Positions 1 to 6,948 of a stretch of 14,113 nucleotides of DNA are shown one piece after another. The stretch comes from JBLHKE01 sp047619485 (GTDB lineage: Bacteria; Verrucomicrobiota; Verrucomicrobiia; Verrucomicrobiales; DEV007), in assembly GCA_047619485.1 (NCBI GenBank), contig JBLHKE010000111.1:1-14113 (forward strand), in the 5' to 3' direction. The translations under genes and the position numbers were made by a program. The notes below the pieces were generated by a model. The model ran no database searches. It saw nothing but the letters and a program-made list of their open reading frames with translations, and was not told where the DNA came from. The number at the start of each line of letters is the position of its first letter. The first letter of the stretch is position 1.

Positions 1-574
1 CGCCGCCTCACGGTGGTAATACCGCAGCATGCCGCCGAGGCGCTCCCGGCACTGGACATCGCCAACCTTCTTCCCGATCTCGCCGCCCGCGTCGATGATC
101 TGGTTCCCCAGTCCCTGGTGGTTGCGCTCCCCGTGGTAGTGGGCGACGAACTCTGCCAATGCCCGCTCCAGCTAGCGCTCGCTGGATCCTGTCGTAGCCC
201 CAGGACGGGTTCTCCCTAGCCATGCGCAGGACGAACTCGACAACCGCATCGGGTATCGGCGGTCTTCCGGGGGCTTTCTTCCGGCGCTCGCTATAGTCCC
301 ACTTGGCTGCGACAAGCCGCCGGTGCCAGCGTAGGATCGTATCGGGTGTCACGATGGTCGTAAGCGCCATCAGCGCCCTGCGACCAAGGGCCTTTGCTTT
401 GACGGCCAGAACCCGTCGTTGGTCGTCGGTGAGGAGGATGCGCTTGCGGCCCATTCTGTCCATAATCGCTCGGATCTTCGCATCCTGGGACTCGATGATC
501 TCCTGCTGCTTGCGGTTCACCAATCCGGACAATATCAGGAAGAACAGCTGCCAGGGGTGGAGGATTAAACTCAT
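1..574 (-). pseudogene. Internally deleted rve-family (IS481/IS3-like) transposase remnant
   Basis: The ATG at 572-574 opens a frame beginning MSLILHPWQLF. It continues through a helix-turn-helix region ('TIVTPDTILRWHRRL') and the 'PSWGYDRIQRALA' motif typical of integrase-core transposases found in many PVC genomes. At about 170-175 the homology jumps. The first frame goes on as an unrelated arginine/proline-rich tail to a TGA at 8-10. A different minus-strand frame from about 172 down to 1 encodes the family's C-terminus ('ERALAEFVAHYHGERNHQGL', then 'CRERLGGMLRYYHREAA'). Family members are roughly 300-370 residues, so some 140-170 codons covering all three DDE residues are missing. The product cannot be catalytic. 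The C-terminal frame runs off the window edge, so the stop codon and terminal inverted repeat on that side are not visible. Family assignment is from motif recognition; the exact IS group is uncertain. Confidence 0.85.
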
Positions 575-782
575 GGAGTCTGATACCGGAAACGGAGCCT
601 ACGTTCGAGGACTTTCCACTTGGAGAACCGGATCGTGCGAGGGTCTGGTCGGCTGAGATCGAAGATCTGGCATCGTCGTCTGGCACTCAAATAGCAGCGT
701 TTCCGGGTTCGGCCAAGTATTTTGACCTTACGGGGAAACCAAGGCCCCCTCTCATCTCAGCCCCGTGAATCTCAGACGCTTC

Positions 783-910
783 TCGCACCCCTGCCGGGGT
801 GCCACCTCGGGTCGGGTGGAGACCGGTGGTTGCGCTCGTTCATCACTCCACCACCGGCTAATTTCTGATGTCCCTCAGGGACGGAAAGAATCGAGGAGCG
901 AGACGCTCCC
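783..910. repeat. Hairpin-rich intergenic element, probable dispersed repeat
   Basis: Five stems follow one another. They are GCACCCC/GGGGTGC (785-791 with 796-802, loop of 4), CACC/GGTG (803-806 with 815-818), CCGGTGGT/ACCACCGG (823-830 with 850-857), GTCCC/GGGAC (870-874 with 878-882) and GGAGCG/CGCTCC (895-900 with 904-909). Apart from the 4-bp second stem these are perfect arms with mostly short loops, far denser than in the surrounding DNA. The layout ('..accggtggt..accaccggctaatttc..') resembles intergenic repeats I associate with verrucomicrobial and planctomycete genomes, but this is recall, not a search. Alternatives are a structured RNA, a bidirectional terminator cluster, or a degraded mobile element end. 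Confidence 0.5.
890..910 (-). terminator. Possible intrinsic terminator of the DUF1501 operon
   Basis: Reading the minus strand, the perfect stem GGAGCG-TCT-CGCTCC (909-895) begins about 18 nt after the stop codon of the last operon gene. It is followed by TCGATTCTTTCC, which is pyrimidine-rich but not a clean U-tract. Position and stem fit a Rho-independent terminator; the weak tail keeps confidence low. It overlaps the hairpin-rich repeat. Confidence 0.35.
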
Positions 911-927
911 ACCACTTTTGCATCACC

Positions 928-2382
928 TCACGTGATCAGGGCCTCGATCGGCACGCCGTGGACATCGGTCAATCGGAAGCGCCGACCGTTGTGCTCGTGG
1001 GTCAGGCGTTTGTGATCGATGCCTAGCTGGTGCAGGATCGTCGCGTGGATGTCGTGGACGGAGGCCCGGTCTACTTCCGCGTGGTAGCCGATCTCGTCGG
1101 TCTCGCCGTAGGCCACGCCCTTCTTGATGCCCCCGCCGGCCATTAGTGCGGTGTAGCCGTAGGGGTGGTGGTCGCGGCCGCCTCCGGTCGCGTGCGGGGT
1201 GCGGCCGAACTCGCCCGCCCACACGATCAGTGTCTCATCGAGCAGGCCGCGCAGCTTCAGGTCCTGGATGAGTCCGGCGATCGGCTGGTCGGTGTCGTAA
1301 CAATGCTTGTCGTGATTGCCGCGGATGTTGCCGTGCGCGTCCCAGTTGTCATCGCCGTGGGCACCGCCCGAATAGAGCTGCACGAAGCGCACGCCATTCT
1401 CGACCATGCGGCGCGCCATCAGGCATTGGGCGCCGAAGTAGCTCGTGCGCTTGCCCGGCTCGATCCCATAGAGGCGCTTGGTGGCTTCGGTCTCACCGGC
1501 AAGATCCATCAGTCCCGGCGCCGAGGTCTGCATGCGATAGGCCAGCTCGAATGATTCGATGCGCGCTTCCAGATCGGCTTCGCCGGGCAGGTGCTGCGCG
1601 TGTTTGCGATTGAGTTTCTGCACCAGGTCGATCTGCTGCCGCTGCTGCGGGTCGCTGAGATTTTCGGGCCGTTTGAGGTCCAAGATTGGCGTGCCCTGCG
1701 AGCGCATCGGCATCGCCTGGTAGGTACTCGGCAGGAAGCCCGATCCCCAGTTCTGCGCCCCGCCGATCGGGCCGCCGCGGTGGTCATACATCACCACGAA
1801 GCCCGGCATGTCACGGTTCTCGCTGCCGAGCCCGTAGGTGACCCACGAGCCGACGCTGGGGAATCCGACGCGGGTTAACCCGGTGTTCATCTGGAACAGC
1901 GCCGGGCCGTGGTTGGTCGATTCCGCCCAGCCGGAGCGGATCACCGAGAACTCGTCGATGACCGACGCGACGTGCGGCATGGCTTCGCTGACCCACTGGC
2001 CGGACTGGCCGTGCTGGGCAAATTTGTAATACGACGGCATCAGCGTGCCCTGGCTGCGTGCCTCGTTCAGGCTCGCGATCTTGAACTCGCTAGTGTTCTT
2101 ACCTTTGTATTTCTCCAACGCGGGCTTGTAATCGAACAGATCGACGTGGGAGGGGCCGCCATACATGAACAGGAAGATGACGCTCTTCGCCTTGGCGGGG
2201 AAATGCGACGGCTTGGGCATCAGCGGGTCGGCGAAGGCCGCGTGCGCCGTGTCGAGCAGGCCTTCGCTAGAGAGGATCCCGGCCAGCCCTAGCGAGCCGA
2301 TCCCGGCACCGCTGCGGCGCAGAAAATCGCGCCGCGTCGTAGCGGCCGGGCCCTGGGTGATTGATCGGTGCAACATTGGCAT
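928..2382 (-). CDS. DUF1501 family protein B with Tat signal
   Basis: This 484-residue protein belongs to the DUF1501 family, distantly related to the alkaline phosphatase/sulfatase fold; its reaction is not established. A twin-arginine motif (TTRRDFL, R17-R18) precedes a hydrophobic stretch (about 24-40), so export by Tat is expected. Family landmarks are 'LFMYGGPSHVDLFDYKP' near residue 70, 'IVWAGEFGRTPHATGGGRDH' near 395-415, and the C-terminal 'HATILHQLGIDHKRLTHEHN' followed by 'RRFRLTDVHG'. Length is normal for the family and the gene is intact. The ATG at 2380-2382 lies 12 nt after the stop of the DUF1553 gene; a second in-frame ATG (2374-2376) is possible, and neither has a clear Shine-Dalgarno. 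It is the third gene of the operon. Family assignment is strong, function unknown. Confidence 0.95.
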   Translation of the reverse strand: MPMLHRSITQGPAATTRRDFLRRSGAGIGSLGLAGILSSEGLLDTAHAAFADPLMPKPSHFPAKAKSVIFLFMYGGPSHVDLFDYKPALEKYKGKNTSEFKIASLNEARSQGTLMPSYYKFAQHGQSGQWVSEAMPHVASVIDEFSVIRSGWAESTNHGPALFQMNTGLTRVGFPSVGSWVTYGLGSENRDMPGFVVMYDHRGGPIGGAQNWGSGFLPSTYQAMPMRSQGTPILDLKRPENLSDPQQRQQIDLVQKLNRKHAQHLPGEADLEARIESFELAYRMQTSAPGLMDLAGETEATKRLYGIEPGKRTSYFGAQCLMARRMVENGVRFVQLYSGGAHGDDNWDAHGNIRGNHDKHCYDTDQPIAGLIQDLKLRGLLDETLIVWAGEFGRTPHATGGGRDHHPYGYTALMAGGGIKKGVAYGETDEIGYHAEVDRASVHDIHATILHQLGIDHKRLTHEHNGRRFRLTDVHGVPIEALIT

Positions 2383-2394
2383 CAGTATTATTAG

Positions 2395-4674
2395 TTAATC
2401 GACGTAGAGGAATTCATTGAGCGCCAGCACTGCCTGACAGTAGTTGACCAGCGCGTCGGTGCGATGCCCGTGGGCGATGGCCTTGTCCGGGCCGCCCGCG
2501 TAGACCTCGGCCTGGCTTGCCATGAACTCGATACCGAGGGCGATTTCGTCCAGAGTCGCCGTCCGCGCTAGCGCCACAGCGTAGAGTTTCTGCACCTGTG
2601 CCGCGGGGTCGGTGCCGGATTCTTGGGCCACGCGCGCCGCCAGGTGTTTGGCCTGGTCGCGGATGAACTCGTTGTTGAGCATCAGCAGCGCGGCGGGGGC
2701 GATCACTGTCGCGTTGCGCACGGCGCAGCTGCGGGTCGAGTCGGGCAGGTCGAACGCCTCCAGCATCGGCATCAGCATCGAGCGCTTGGTGTAGATGTAG
2801 ATGCTGCGCCGCCACGTGTCGGGACCATCCTTGACATTCTCCGGCCACTTTTTGGTCGAGCCGGTGGCGATGGCGTCGTTGTGGATCCACGGCTTGACTG
2901 AGGGGCCGTACATTTTGCGGTTGAGGACGCCGCTGGCCGCGAGGATCGCATCGCGGACGGCCTCGGCTTCGAGGCGCAGCGGGCGCCGGTAGCTGAGGAA
3001 TTGATTCGTCGGGTCCTTGGCCAATTTCGCCTGGTCGCTGGTGGTCGATTGCCGGTAGGCGGCGCTCATAAGGATCTGCTTGTGCGTGTGCTTCAGCGAC
3101 CATCCGTTCTCGATCAGTTCCGACGCGAGCCAGTCGAGCAGCTCCGGGTGCGTCGGTGCGGCACCCTGCGAGCCGAAGTTGCTGGCGGTCTTGACGATGC
3201 CGGTGCCGAAGTGGTGCTGCCACAGCCGGTTGACGATGACGCGGGCGAGCAGCCGCCCGGCGCCGTCCTGCGTGTCGGTCATCCACTCGGCCATCGCCCG
3301 GCGAGAATACGAAGTATTGGAGCCATCGGGCGGGTCTTTCAGCCACTGCTTCGTGCTGTCGGCAGACGGCATGAGGACTTCCAGAAACTGGTAGTCGGTC
3401 GGGGACTTGTGCCGCCAGTCACCCCGCTCTAGGAACTGCGCCTGCGGGCGATTGCGGTTGTGGTCGGTCACGACCATGCCCGTTCCACCTTGCGGAGCAG
3501 CCAGCGGAATATCATGGACTTTATGGTTGGCGAAGATCCCTGCCATCCCGTAGTAATCGCGCGCCCTGATCGGGTCATATTTGTGATCATGGCATTTTGC
3601 GCAACCGATGCTCAACGCGAGCATCGCTTCGCCGGTGGCAGAGACGATATCGTCGAGTTTTTCCCATTTGACGCGCTCGCCGCCCTCGTCAGTGATCGTC
3701 GGGCCGGCCGCGATGAAGCCGGTCAGCGTTTTCGCGAGCTGGTCGTCCGGGGCATACTCATCGCCGGCTAGCTGCCACTGGATGAACTGATGGTAGGGGA
3801 GGTCGCGGTTGAACGCTCTGATCACCGCGTCGCGATAGCTGTAGGCGTTGGGTCGATCGTTGTCGGCCTCGTAGCCGTGGCTCTCTGCGAAGCGCGCCAC
3901 GTCCAGCCAGTGCCGCGCCCAGCGCTCGCCGTAATGCTCGCTGCCGAGCAGGCGGTCGATCAGGTGCTCGTAGGCCTTGGGGTCCTGGTCGGCGACGAAG
4001 GCCTCGACCTCCGCCTGCGCCGGCGGCAGGCCGAGCACGGTGAATGAGGCGCGGCGGATGAGCGTGCGCCGATCGGCTGGCGCGGACGGCTCCAGTCCCG
4101 CCGCCTGCAGCGCCGCAGACAGGAAGCGGTCGATCGGCGTGCGCGACCACGCTCCTTCCTTGACCGGCGGTGGCGTGCCAGGCAGCAACGGTCCGAACGA
4201 CCAGAACGCGCGATCCTTGGCGCCAATCACCATCGGACGGGCCGCTGCCGCGACCAGATCCGCCTCGGTGCCGATATCCTCCGCCGCATAGTCGGCACCC
4301 GCATCGATCCAGCGCCCGATCGTGTCAATCTCCGCATCGGCGAGCTTGTCTTTTTTGTGCGGCATCTTCTGCTCGACGGCATGGGTCACCGATTTGAACA
4401 GCAGGCTCGCACTGCGATCGCCAACGACGATCGCCACTCCGCTGTCGCCGCCGTGCATGAGGTTCACCCTCCTGGTGAGATCGAGGCCGCCTTTGGTTTT
4501 CTTCGCACCGTGGCACTCGAAGCAGTGCTTTTGGAAAAGCGGTTTGATCTCGTCTGCGTAGAGCTTGAGGCCTTCGGGATTCTCCGCCGAGATGTCCGGG
4601 GCGGTCAGAATCACACCCAGCCATGCGGCGAGGAAAAGCTTGCCAGAGGCGAGCCAGCTGGAGGACTTTTTCAT
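2395..4674 (-). CDS. PSCyt1/DUF1549/DUF1553 cytochrome c-like protein
   Basis: The protein has 759 residues starting at MKKSSSWLAS. The N-terminus is a Sec-type signal peptide (about 1-30, ending near DISA-EN). Next comes a PSCyt1 c-type cytochrome-like domain (about 36-125) with one haem-binding CxxCH (CFECH, 51-55). The DUF1549/PSCyt2 domain (about 178-388) includes 'ERWARHWLDVARFAESHGYE' and a second CxxCH at 358-362 (CAKCHDHKYDP). The DUF1553/PSD1 domain (about 455-759) includes 'VNRLWQHHFGTGIV' and ends with the family's characteristic 'NEFLYVD'. The same frame is open far upstream into the preceding gene. The start at 4672-4674 was chosen because it opens the signal peptide and lies 17 nt after the upstream stop. 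Covalent haem attachment outside the cytoplasm is expected from the motifs. These genes habitually pair with DUF1501 genes, as here; substrate and reaction are not established. Confidence 0.95.
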   Translation of the reverse strand: MKKSSSWLASGKLFLAAWLGVILTAPDISAENPEGLKLYADEIKPLFQKHCFECHGAKKTKGGLDLTRRVNLMHGGDSGVAIVVGDRSASLLFKSVTHAVEQKMPHKKDKLADAEIDTIGRWIDAGADYAAEDIGTEADLVAAAARPMVIGAKDRAFWSFGPLLPGTPPPVKEGAWSRTPIDRFLSAALQAAGLEPSAPADRRTLIRRASFTVLGLPPAQAEVEAFVADQDPKAYEHLIDRLLGSEHYGERWARHWLDVARFAESHGYEADNDRPNAYSYRDAVIRAFNRDLPYHQFIQWQLAGDEYAPDDQLAKTLTGFIAAGPTITDEGGERVKWEKLDDIVSATGEAMLALSIGCAKCHDHKYDPIRARDYYGMAGIFANHKVHDIPLAAPQGGTGMVVTDHNRNRPQAQFLERGDWRHKSPTDYQFLEVLMPSADSTKQWLKDPPDGSNTSYSRRAMAEWMTDTQDGAGRLLARVIVNRLWQHHFGTGIVKTASNFGSQGAAPTHPELLDWLASELIENGWSLKHTHKQILMSAAYRQSTTSDQAKLAKDPTNQFLSYRRPLRLEAEAVRDAILAASGVLNRKMYGPSVKPWIHNDAIATGSTKKWPENVKDGPDTWRRSIYIYTKRSMLMPMLEAFDLPDSTRSCAVRNATVIAPAALLMLNNEFIRDQAKHLAARVAQESGTDPAAQVQKLYAVALARTATLDEIALGIEFMASQAEVYAGGPDKAIAHGHRTDALVNYCQAVLALNEFLYVD

Positions 4675-4691
4675 GGAGGAGGGTGAGCGGC

Positions 4692-6005
4692 CTAGAGCAA
4701 CTCTTTGATGATCGAGCCCTGCGGGAGCATCGTCATCGGGCGACCCTGGGCTGAAAACTCCGCTTTCGGGTCGAGCCCGAGGACGTGGTAGACGGTCGCC
4801 GCAAAGTCGGCGATCGACACCGGGCGCTCGATGGGGGAGGCGCCATACTTGTCGCTGGCACCGATCACGCGGCCGGTCTTCACGCCGCCGCCGCCCATGG
4901 TCAGGCTGAAACAATCGGCCCAGTGGTCGCGCCCCGGGCCGCGCTTGTCGGTGTTGAGCTTGGGCGAGCGACCGAATTCGCCCGCCGTGATGACCAGCGT
5001 CGTGTCGAGCAAGCCGCGATCGTCGAGGTCGTTGAGCAACGCGGAATAGCTGCTGTCGTAGATCGGCAGTTGGGTGTCCAAGTGAGGAAAGATGCCCCAG
5101 TGGTGGTCCCAGGCGTAGATGCCGGTATCCACGTAGCCCTGGATGGTCACGAAGCGCACTCCGGCCTCGACCAGGCGACGCGCCAGCAGCATTCCCTGCC
5201 CGACCTGGTTGCGCCCGTAGGCATCGCGCAGCTTGTCCGGCTCCTTCGAGAGATCGAACGCTTCCTTCGCCGCGTGCGAAGTCGATAGGCTCAACGCCTG
5301 TTCCAAGTAGCTGTCGCGCTCGCGCGCGAACTCGAGCTGGCTCTCCCGGTCGGCCTGGTAGCGGTCGAGCGATTGCAGCAGTCGCTGGCGCCCGGCCATG
5401 CGGCTGGGATCGACGTCGTCGGCGGTGTCGAACGCCTTGATGGAGAAGTCTGGCGAGTTCGGATCCTCTTTGATCAAGAACGGATCGTAGGCGCGCCCGA
5501 GGTATCCGCCGTAGCCGGGGGCACTGTGGGCGGGATGTTTCATGTCCCCGAGGTGCACGAAGGGCGGGATCGGCGCCTGCTGCTGCTGTTGCCTGCAGAG
5601 CACCGCGCCGATCCCCGGCGCCTGCAAGTTCGGATTGCGTGGGCTGCCGCACATGATGTCGACATCGCCTGCACCATGCTTCGTGGTGTAGCCGACCATC
5701 GAGCGGATCAGGGAGAATTTGTCCGCGCAACGGCGCAGCTTCGGCAGGTGCTCGCACAGGTGCAGGCCGGGGATGTTGGTCCGAGCCGGGTTGTATTTGC
5801 CGCGGATCTCAGGTGGCATGTCCGGCTTCATGTCGAACATGTCGATGTGGCTTGCCCCGCCTTGCAGGAACATGAAGATCACGTTGATCTGCTTTTTCCC
5901 GCCGCTGGCCGCCTCGTTCGCCAAAACATCGGACAACGAGAGCCCCAAGGGCGAGATGGCGCCGATGGAGAACCCGCCCATTTTGAAGAAATCGCGACGC
6001 TGCAT
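4692..6005 (-). CDS. DUF1501 family protein A with Tat signal
   Basis: This 437-residue DUF1501 protein is the first gene of the operon. The start at ATG 6003-6005 places the twin-arginine motif right at the N-terminus (MQRRDFFKMGG, R3-R4), followed by a hydrophobic segment. The frame is open to a TTG at 6041, which would add 12 residues and push the Tat motif inward, so it is less likely. Landmarks are 'VIFMFLQGGASHIDMFDMKP', 'MLLARRLVEAGVRFVTIQGY', 'TLVITAGEFGRSPKLN' with 'GRDHWADCFSLTMGGGGVKT', and 'VSIADFAATVYHVLGLDPKA' near the end. A short glutamine run (QQQQQ) lies near residue 140. Similarity to gene B is limited to the family motifs, so the two are not a recent duplicate pair. No good Shine-Dalgarno precedes the ATG. 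The function is unknown beyond probable export and association with the DUF1553 partner. Confidence 0.95.
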   Translation of the reverse strand: MQRRDFFKMGGFSIGAISPLGLSLSDVLANEAASGGKKQINVIFMFLQGGASHIDMFDMKPDMPPEIRGKYNPARTNIPGLHLCEHLPKLRRCADKFSLIRSMVGYTTKHGAGDVDIMCGSPRNPNLQAPGIGAVLCRQQQQQAPIPPFVHLGDMKHPAHSAPGYGGYLGRAYDPFLIKEDPNSPDFSIKAFDTADDVDPSRMAGRQRLLQSLDRYQADRESQLEFARERDSYLEQALSLSTSHAAKEAFDLSKEPDKLRDAYGRNQVGQGMLLARRLVEAGVRFVTIQGYVDTGIYAWDHHWGIFPHLDTQLPIYDSSYSALLNDLDDRGLLDTTLVITAGEFGRSPKLNTDKRGPGRDHWADCFSLTMGGGGVKTGRVIGASDKYGASPIERPVSIADFAATVYHVLGLDPKAEFSAQGRPMTMLPQGSIIKELL

Positions 6006-6030
6006 TCCGGCAAGGTTACGGGCGCTGCCA

Positions 6031-6061
6031 GCCAGGCTCAAATTCCAATTTGCTAGCTGGC
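6031..6061 (-). promoter_or_regulatory. Dyad-symmetric site upstream of the DUF1501/DUF1553 operon
   Basis: A 14-bp inverted repeat CAAATT-CC-AATTTG (6039-6052) sits 34-47 nt upstream of the first operon gene. It is enclosed by outer arms GCCAG (6031-6035) and CTGGC (6057-6061) with nearly the same centre. Such a nested AT-rich dyad in a GC-rich leader could be an operator for a dimeric regulator or a hairpin in the mRNA leader. No cognate regulator gene is in the window. Confidence 0.35.
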
Positions 6062-6062
6062 C

Positions 6063-6083
6063 GGACGGGTCAGAGACCCATCC
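6063..6083. repeat. Hairpin GGACGGGTC-AGA-GACCCATCC
   Basis: Positions 6063-6071 pair with 6075-6083 around an AGA loop, giving nine positions with a single C/A mismatch. It lies in the divergent region between the DUF1501 operon and the tail sheath remnant. The compact stem and a motif I recall as recurrent in related genomes suggest an intergenic repeat unit; a terminator role is unlikely because no T-run follows on either strand. Confidence 0.4.
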
Positions 6084-6135
6084 TACTGGTTCGCGGCGCG
6101 CTTGTGGTTTCCGGCGGGCTCGCCCATACTGCGCG

Positions 6136-6141
6136 TATACT
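6136..6141 (+). promoter_or_regulatory. Possible -10 box of the tail sheath remnant
   Basis: TATACT lies 10 nt before the ATG at 6152 and closely matches the bacterial -10 consensus. No -35-like hexamer is found at a suitable 16-18 bp spacing, and the position would leave an almost leaderless transcript. It is therefore only a weak candidate. Confidence 0.2.
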
Positions 6142-6151
6142 CGGATTCACG

Positions 6152-6948
6152 ATGCAATGCAACACCGTCGCTCTCGCCAAGCTTTTCTGCTTCGCCGCCT
6201 GCGCCCTGCCAGCGGGTGCCCAGCAGGTAGTTCCGAGGAGCCCTGGCGTCTATGTCGAGGAATTGCCGGGGTTCCCGAACTCGGCGACCGCGATTCCAAC
6301 GTCGATCCCGGCGTTCGTCGGGGTGACCGAGAAGCGCCCGCCGAAGTCGCCGGGCTTTCGCCAGATCAGTTCGCTCCGTGAATACGAGAGCCTGTTCGGA
6401 AAAGTCGCCAAGGCCGGCGCGGGCAAGTTTGGCGACCTCTACGCTTCGATCAAGCTCTTCTACGAAAACGGCGGTGGCTGCGCCTACGTTTACTCGGTGG
6501 GTAGCGATATCGGAGCCCAGGACAAGGCGGTCTACCTCGCCGGGCTGAAAGCGCTCGAGAAGGAGACCGAACCGGCGCCGCTCCTCTTCCCCGACGCGGT
6601 GAGCCTCGGCGCGGGGGGCTAGCAGAGATCCAAAAACAGGCGCTGGCGCATTGTGCGGATCATCGAACCCGGTTTTGCATTCTGGATGTCCCGTCGTCAA
6701 ACTCGCTTCAAGACGTCAGCGATTTCCGCGCCAGACTCGGCGACAAGAATCTCCGCTACGGGGCCGCCTACGGCCCCTGGTTGAAACTGCATACTCTGGG
6801 AGATTCCGAGATGCCGATCGAAGTTCCCGCCAGCGGAGCCATCGCCGGGATCTATGCGAGAGTCGATTCCGATGCCCCCCCCTTTCTCCCCATCTCCGAT
6901 CCCTTCAACGGCTCTCTCAAGCGCCCCACGCAAAAAGCAAATTCCTAG
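6152..6948 (+). pseudogene. Orphan phage-type tail sheath gene, frameshifted and 3'-truncated
   Basis: The first frame (6152-6622, 156 codons) starts MQCNTVALAKLF and has a convincing signal peptide (about 1-23, cleavage near PAGA-QQ). It then shows the N-terminal motif of phage and contractile-injection sheath proteins ('SPGVYVEELPGFPNSATAIP', 'IPAFVGVTEK', 'LYASIKLFYENGGG', 'LLFPDAVSL'). It stops at TAG 6620-6622. The -1 frame continues the family without a gap: 'LAEIQKQALAHC', 'RFCILDVPSS', 'LRYGAAYGPWLK', 'VPASGAIAGIYARVDSD'. After this the expected sheath C-terminus is absent; an unrelated tail ends at TAG 6946-6948 beside a MITE-like element. Sheath proteins normally exceed 350 residues and lack signal peptides. 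No tail tube, baseplate or ATPase genes are nearby. It is most simply a decaying orphan, although the frame change coincides with a slippery heptamer. Confidence 0.8.
6613..6622 (+). other. G_GGG_GGC slippery heptamer followed by in-frame stop
   Basis: In the sheath reading frame the bases read GCG GGG GGC TAG. The heptamer at 6613-6619 fits X_XXY_YYZ with X=Y=G, and a -1 shift continues as GGG CTA GCA GAG into the conserved second half of the protein. This is either a one-base loss in a G run (mutation or sequencing error) or a programmed -1 frameshift site. No clear downstream stimulatory pseudoknot was identified by eye. Confidence 0.5.

Larger units (their letters stand above)
575..927. 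other. Non-coding gap between the transposase remnant and DUF1501 gene B
   Basis: No convincing gene is seen on either strand; the short open frames here look random. The part next to the transposase (about 575-760) should contain the 5' end of the insertion sequence, but its terminal inverted repeat cannot be located because the other end lies outside the window. The part from about 783 to 910 is a dense series of hairpins, annotated separately. Confidence 0.6.

Noticed and set aside
4675..5757. Open reading frame extending about 360 codons upstream of the DUF1553 gene start
   Set aside because: It lies inside DUF1501 gene A in another frame of the same strand, is arginine/alanine-rich without family motifs, and the real DUF1553 start is marked by a signal peptide at 4674. 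It is a GC-driven shadow frame.
5373..6056. 227-codon plus-strand open frame antisense to DUF1501 gene A
   Set aside because: Shadow of a well-supported DUF1501 gene in GC-rich DNA; composition is typical of antisense frames and no domain is recognisable.
6083..6700. 205-codon minus-strand open frame over the tail sheath remnant
   Set aside because: The plus strand carries clear sheath motifs in two frames; the antisense frame has no recognisable domain.
6152..6948. A complete contractile injection system or prophage
   Set aside because: No tube, baseplate, spike, ATPase, capsid, integrase or lysis genes accompany the sheath fragment; flanking genes are chromosomal secreted-protein genes.
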